In this document: piece by piece, positions 62,774 to 64,000 of the stretch | Layout: each line of letters begins with the position of its first letter | How positions within the stretch are numbered: the stretch's first letter is position 1 | Source: Coccinella septempunctata | Lineage: Eukaryota; Arthropoda; Insecta; Coleoptera; Coccinellidae | Assembly (NCBI RefSeq): GCF_907165205.1 | Contig: NC_058194.1 | Location: 19,902,856 to 19,966,855 of the forward strand | Reading direction: 5' to 3' | DNA length: 64,000 nucleotides | Position numbers and translations under genes: made by a program | The notes under the pieces: model-generated | Database searches by the model: none | Told to the model about the DNA's origin: nothing | Seen by the model: only the letters and a program-made list of their open reading frames with translations

Positions 62774-63563
62774 TTAGGCCGACACTGCTTATAGCTAAAG
62801 GATAGTTTACACACTCGGTCTACAAACCTGCGGCTTGAGCGTGTCAACTGGCGTGTACGTGTACCTACCGGACCCATGGACAGGACTGAGCTTGTCCTTT
62901 ATCTTTTATCAACTTGAATTTCTGCATTATTATTTCAATATCATTCATCTTTTTCCGAAGAGTTTTGTGATTTTTTTAAATAAAGACATGAAAAGAAGAA
63001 ATATTAAATCAATTAAATATATTTCTTCAAATCCATCTTATCCTTCTTATTTTCAAATATGTATAATGAGTTTTTTATCATGTTTCGTGAAATACCCATT
63101 TTTGTTTAAATTTTGACATGGTGTGTGATAAACATGTTCAAAGTATAGAAATTTTCATTCATCTTCTAACAGAATCATTAACTTACCCCTGTACCTTCAT
63201 CACTGAATTACTTGATTGCAGAAACTGGTTATGAAAATGAATGACTTTGTGTCAACAGATATTGTTGTTTTTGTAGATTTTGCCATTCTTTTCTATGATT
63301 TTTAATTGTGGGTTATTTATTGTAGAGCCCCGAAGAAGATTTCATATGAATCGAAACACAGGAATATTGTCAAATTGTGTTTATTCAAACAAGACCGAAA
63401 AGTAGGTATCCACTTATTTTTTACAAAGATAATATCTCACGAAGGTCGATTAGGTCGAACATAAAAACTTATTTCAACATTGGCATTGAATCAATTGAAT
63501 TAAGCCTTATACTGCTGTAGCACTGAATGTCCATTCCATGTATCTATATTCTCAGCTCAGGCC

Positions 63564-64000
63564 CAAATAGATAATAGTAGAGTGATGGTGAGATGAACAT
63601 TTTGAGTACAGCAATTCTTTTTTTAGGAACTGAAAATTGGTTCCTATCTCCCTGACCCATGGGAGAGTAGAACAGGAGGTGAGAGAGACTTGACCATAAG
63701 TTTGTTTATCAGGAAAACCATGGAAAAAAAAACAATTTCCAATCACCAACGATTGTCTATGTCAAGGTTGTATCAGCGTATGAAATACATATTTTCTATT
63801 TCGGAGACACTCTTCCTTATTTCCGAGATGTTTTTTACTTTTTCGAACCTTTGTATATTTTTTTATATTCATTTCTATTATTCAATTTTCTTTTTTTGAA
63901 GCAAACTATTATCTAGGTCAGTGCAGGAAACTTGGACCACTGATTATGTCTCCCGACCATAGCACGGGTCAAGACTCCCGCACTCCTTTAAGTCTATTCA
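63564..64000. mobile_element. Second copy of element H, cut by the window edge
   Basis: Aligns by eye with about 43464-44050 of element H: agtagagtgatg, gagacttgaccataagttt, gtatcagcgtatgaaat, and gactcccgcactcc near the end. It lacks roughly the first 94 bp of H on the left. It has no LINE between gtctcccgaccat and agcacggg, so it preserves the pre-insertion site. The right end lies beyond the window. Confidence 0.75.

Noticed and set aside
1..64000. CRISPR arrays, bacterial operons, rRNA or tRNA genes
   Set aside because: No regularly spaced repeat-spacer pattern, no ribosome binding sites or gene strings, and no recognisable tRNA or rRNA sequence on either strand; the spliced msi gene shows the DNA is eukaryotic.

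Overview
This window looks like insect nuclear DNA, most likely from a beetle. It is A+T-rich, with splice-bounded exons, AATAAA signals, long gene-free stretches and many short DNA-transposon derivatives. There are no bacterial gene arrays or ribosome binding sites. The one protein-coding gene I can identify with confidence is on the minus strand at 12.9-14.3 kb. It is an ortholog of the RNA-binding protein Musashi (msi): two coding exons with canonical splice sites, two RRM domains and the conserved C-terminal tail. Assignment to Coleoptera, perhaps ladybirds, rests on the overall look of the protein and is only an inference.

Layout. 0.1-0.75 kb: TIR element family A, copy 1. 3.36-4.49 kb: a pogo-like element with a broken zinc-finger transposase tail. 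4.5-12.4 kb: no recognisable genes; this is DNA downstream of msi and could include extended 3' UTR. 12.4-12.9 kb: probable msi 3' UTR. 12.9-14.3 kb: msi coding exons. 14.3-64 kb: about 50 kb upstream of the msi start codon with no other confident coding gene. Since an acceptor site lies 4 bases before the ATG, at least part of this is a 5' UTR intron. It holds a 440-bp tandem duplication (14.5-15.4 kb), a CpG-rich promoter-like patch (17.0-17.45 kb), several compositionally distinct islands that may be cis-regulatory, and about twenty transposon-derived segments.

The repeats fall into several groups. Family A has six copies, three of them flanked by TATA on both sides. Four different elements of 0.9-1.25 kb (G, H, F and I) repeat their terminal motif internally; three have TA-flanked ends and I has 23-bp TIRs with an unclear duplication. 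Long foldbacks lie at 21.99, 40.56, 57.99 and 59.35 kb. There is a hAT-like element with an internal tandem repeat (31.66 kb) and a decayed relative (47.87 kb). A short Harbinger-like MITE sits at 62.65 kb. A 5'-truncated RTE-type LINE is nested in element H, and the partial H copy at 63.56 kb supplies the unoccupied site. The densest cluster, 57.99-62.77 kb, packs five elements into less than 5 kb.

In DNA of this composition I estimate that a few ORFs of about 100 codons arise by chance in 64 kb on two strands. Isolated ORFs of that size were therefore not called as genes. All assignments are by reading; no alignment or database search was run.
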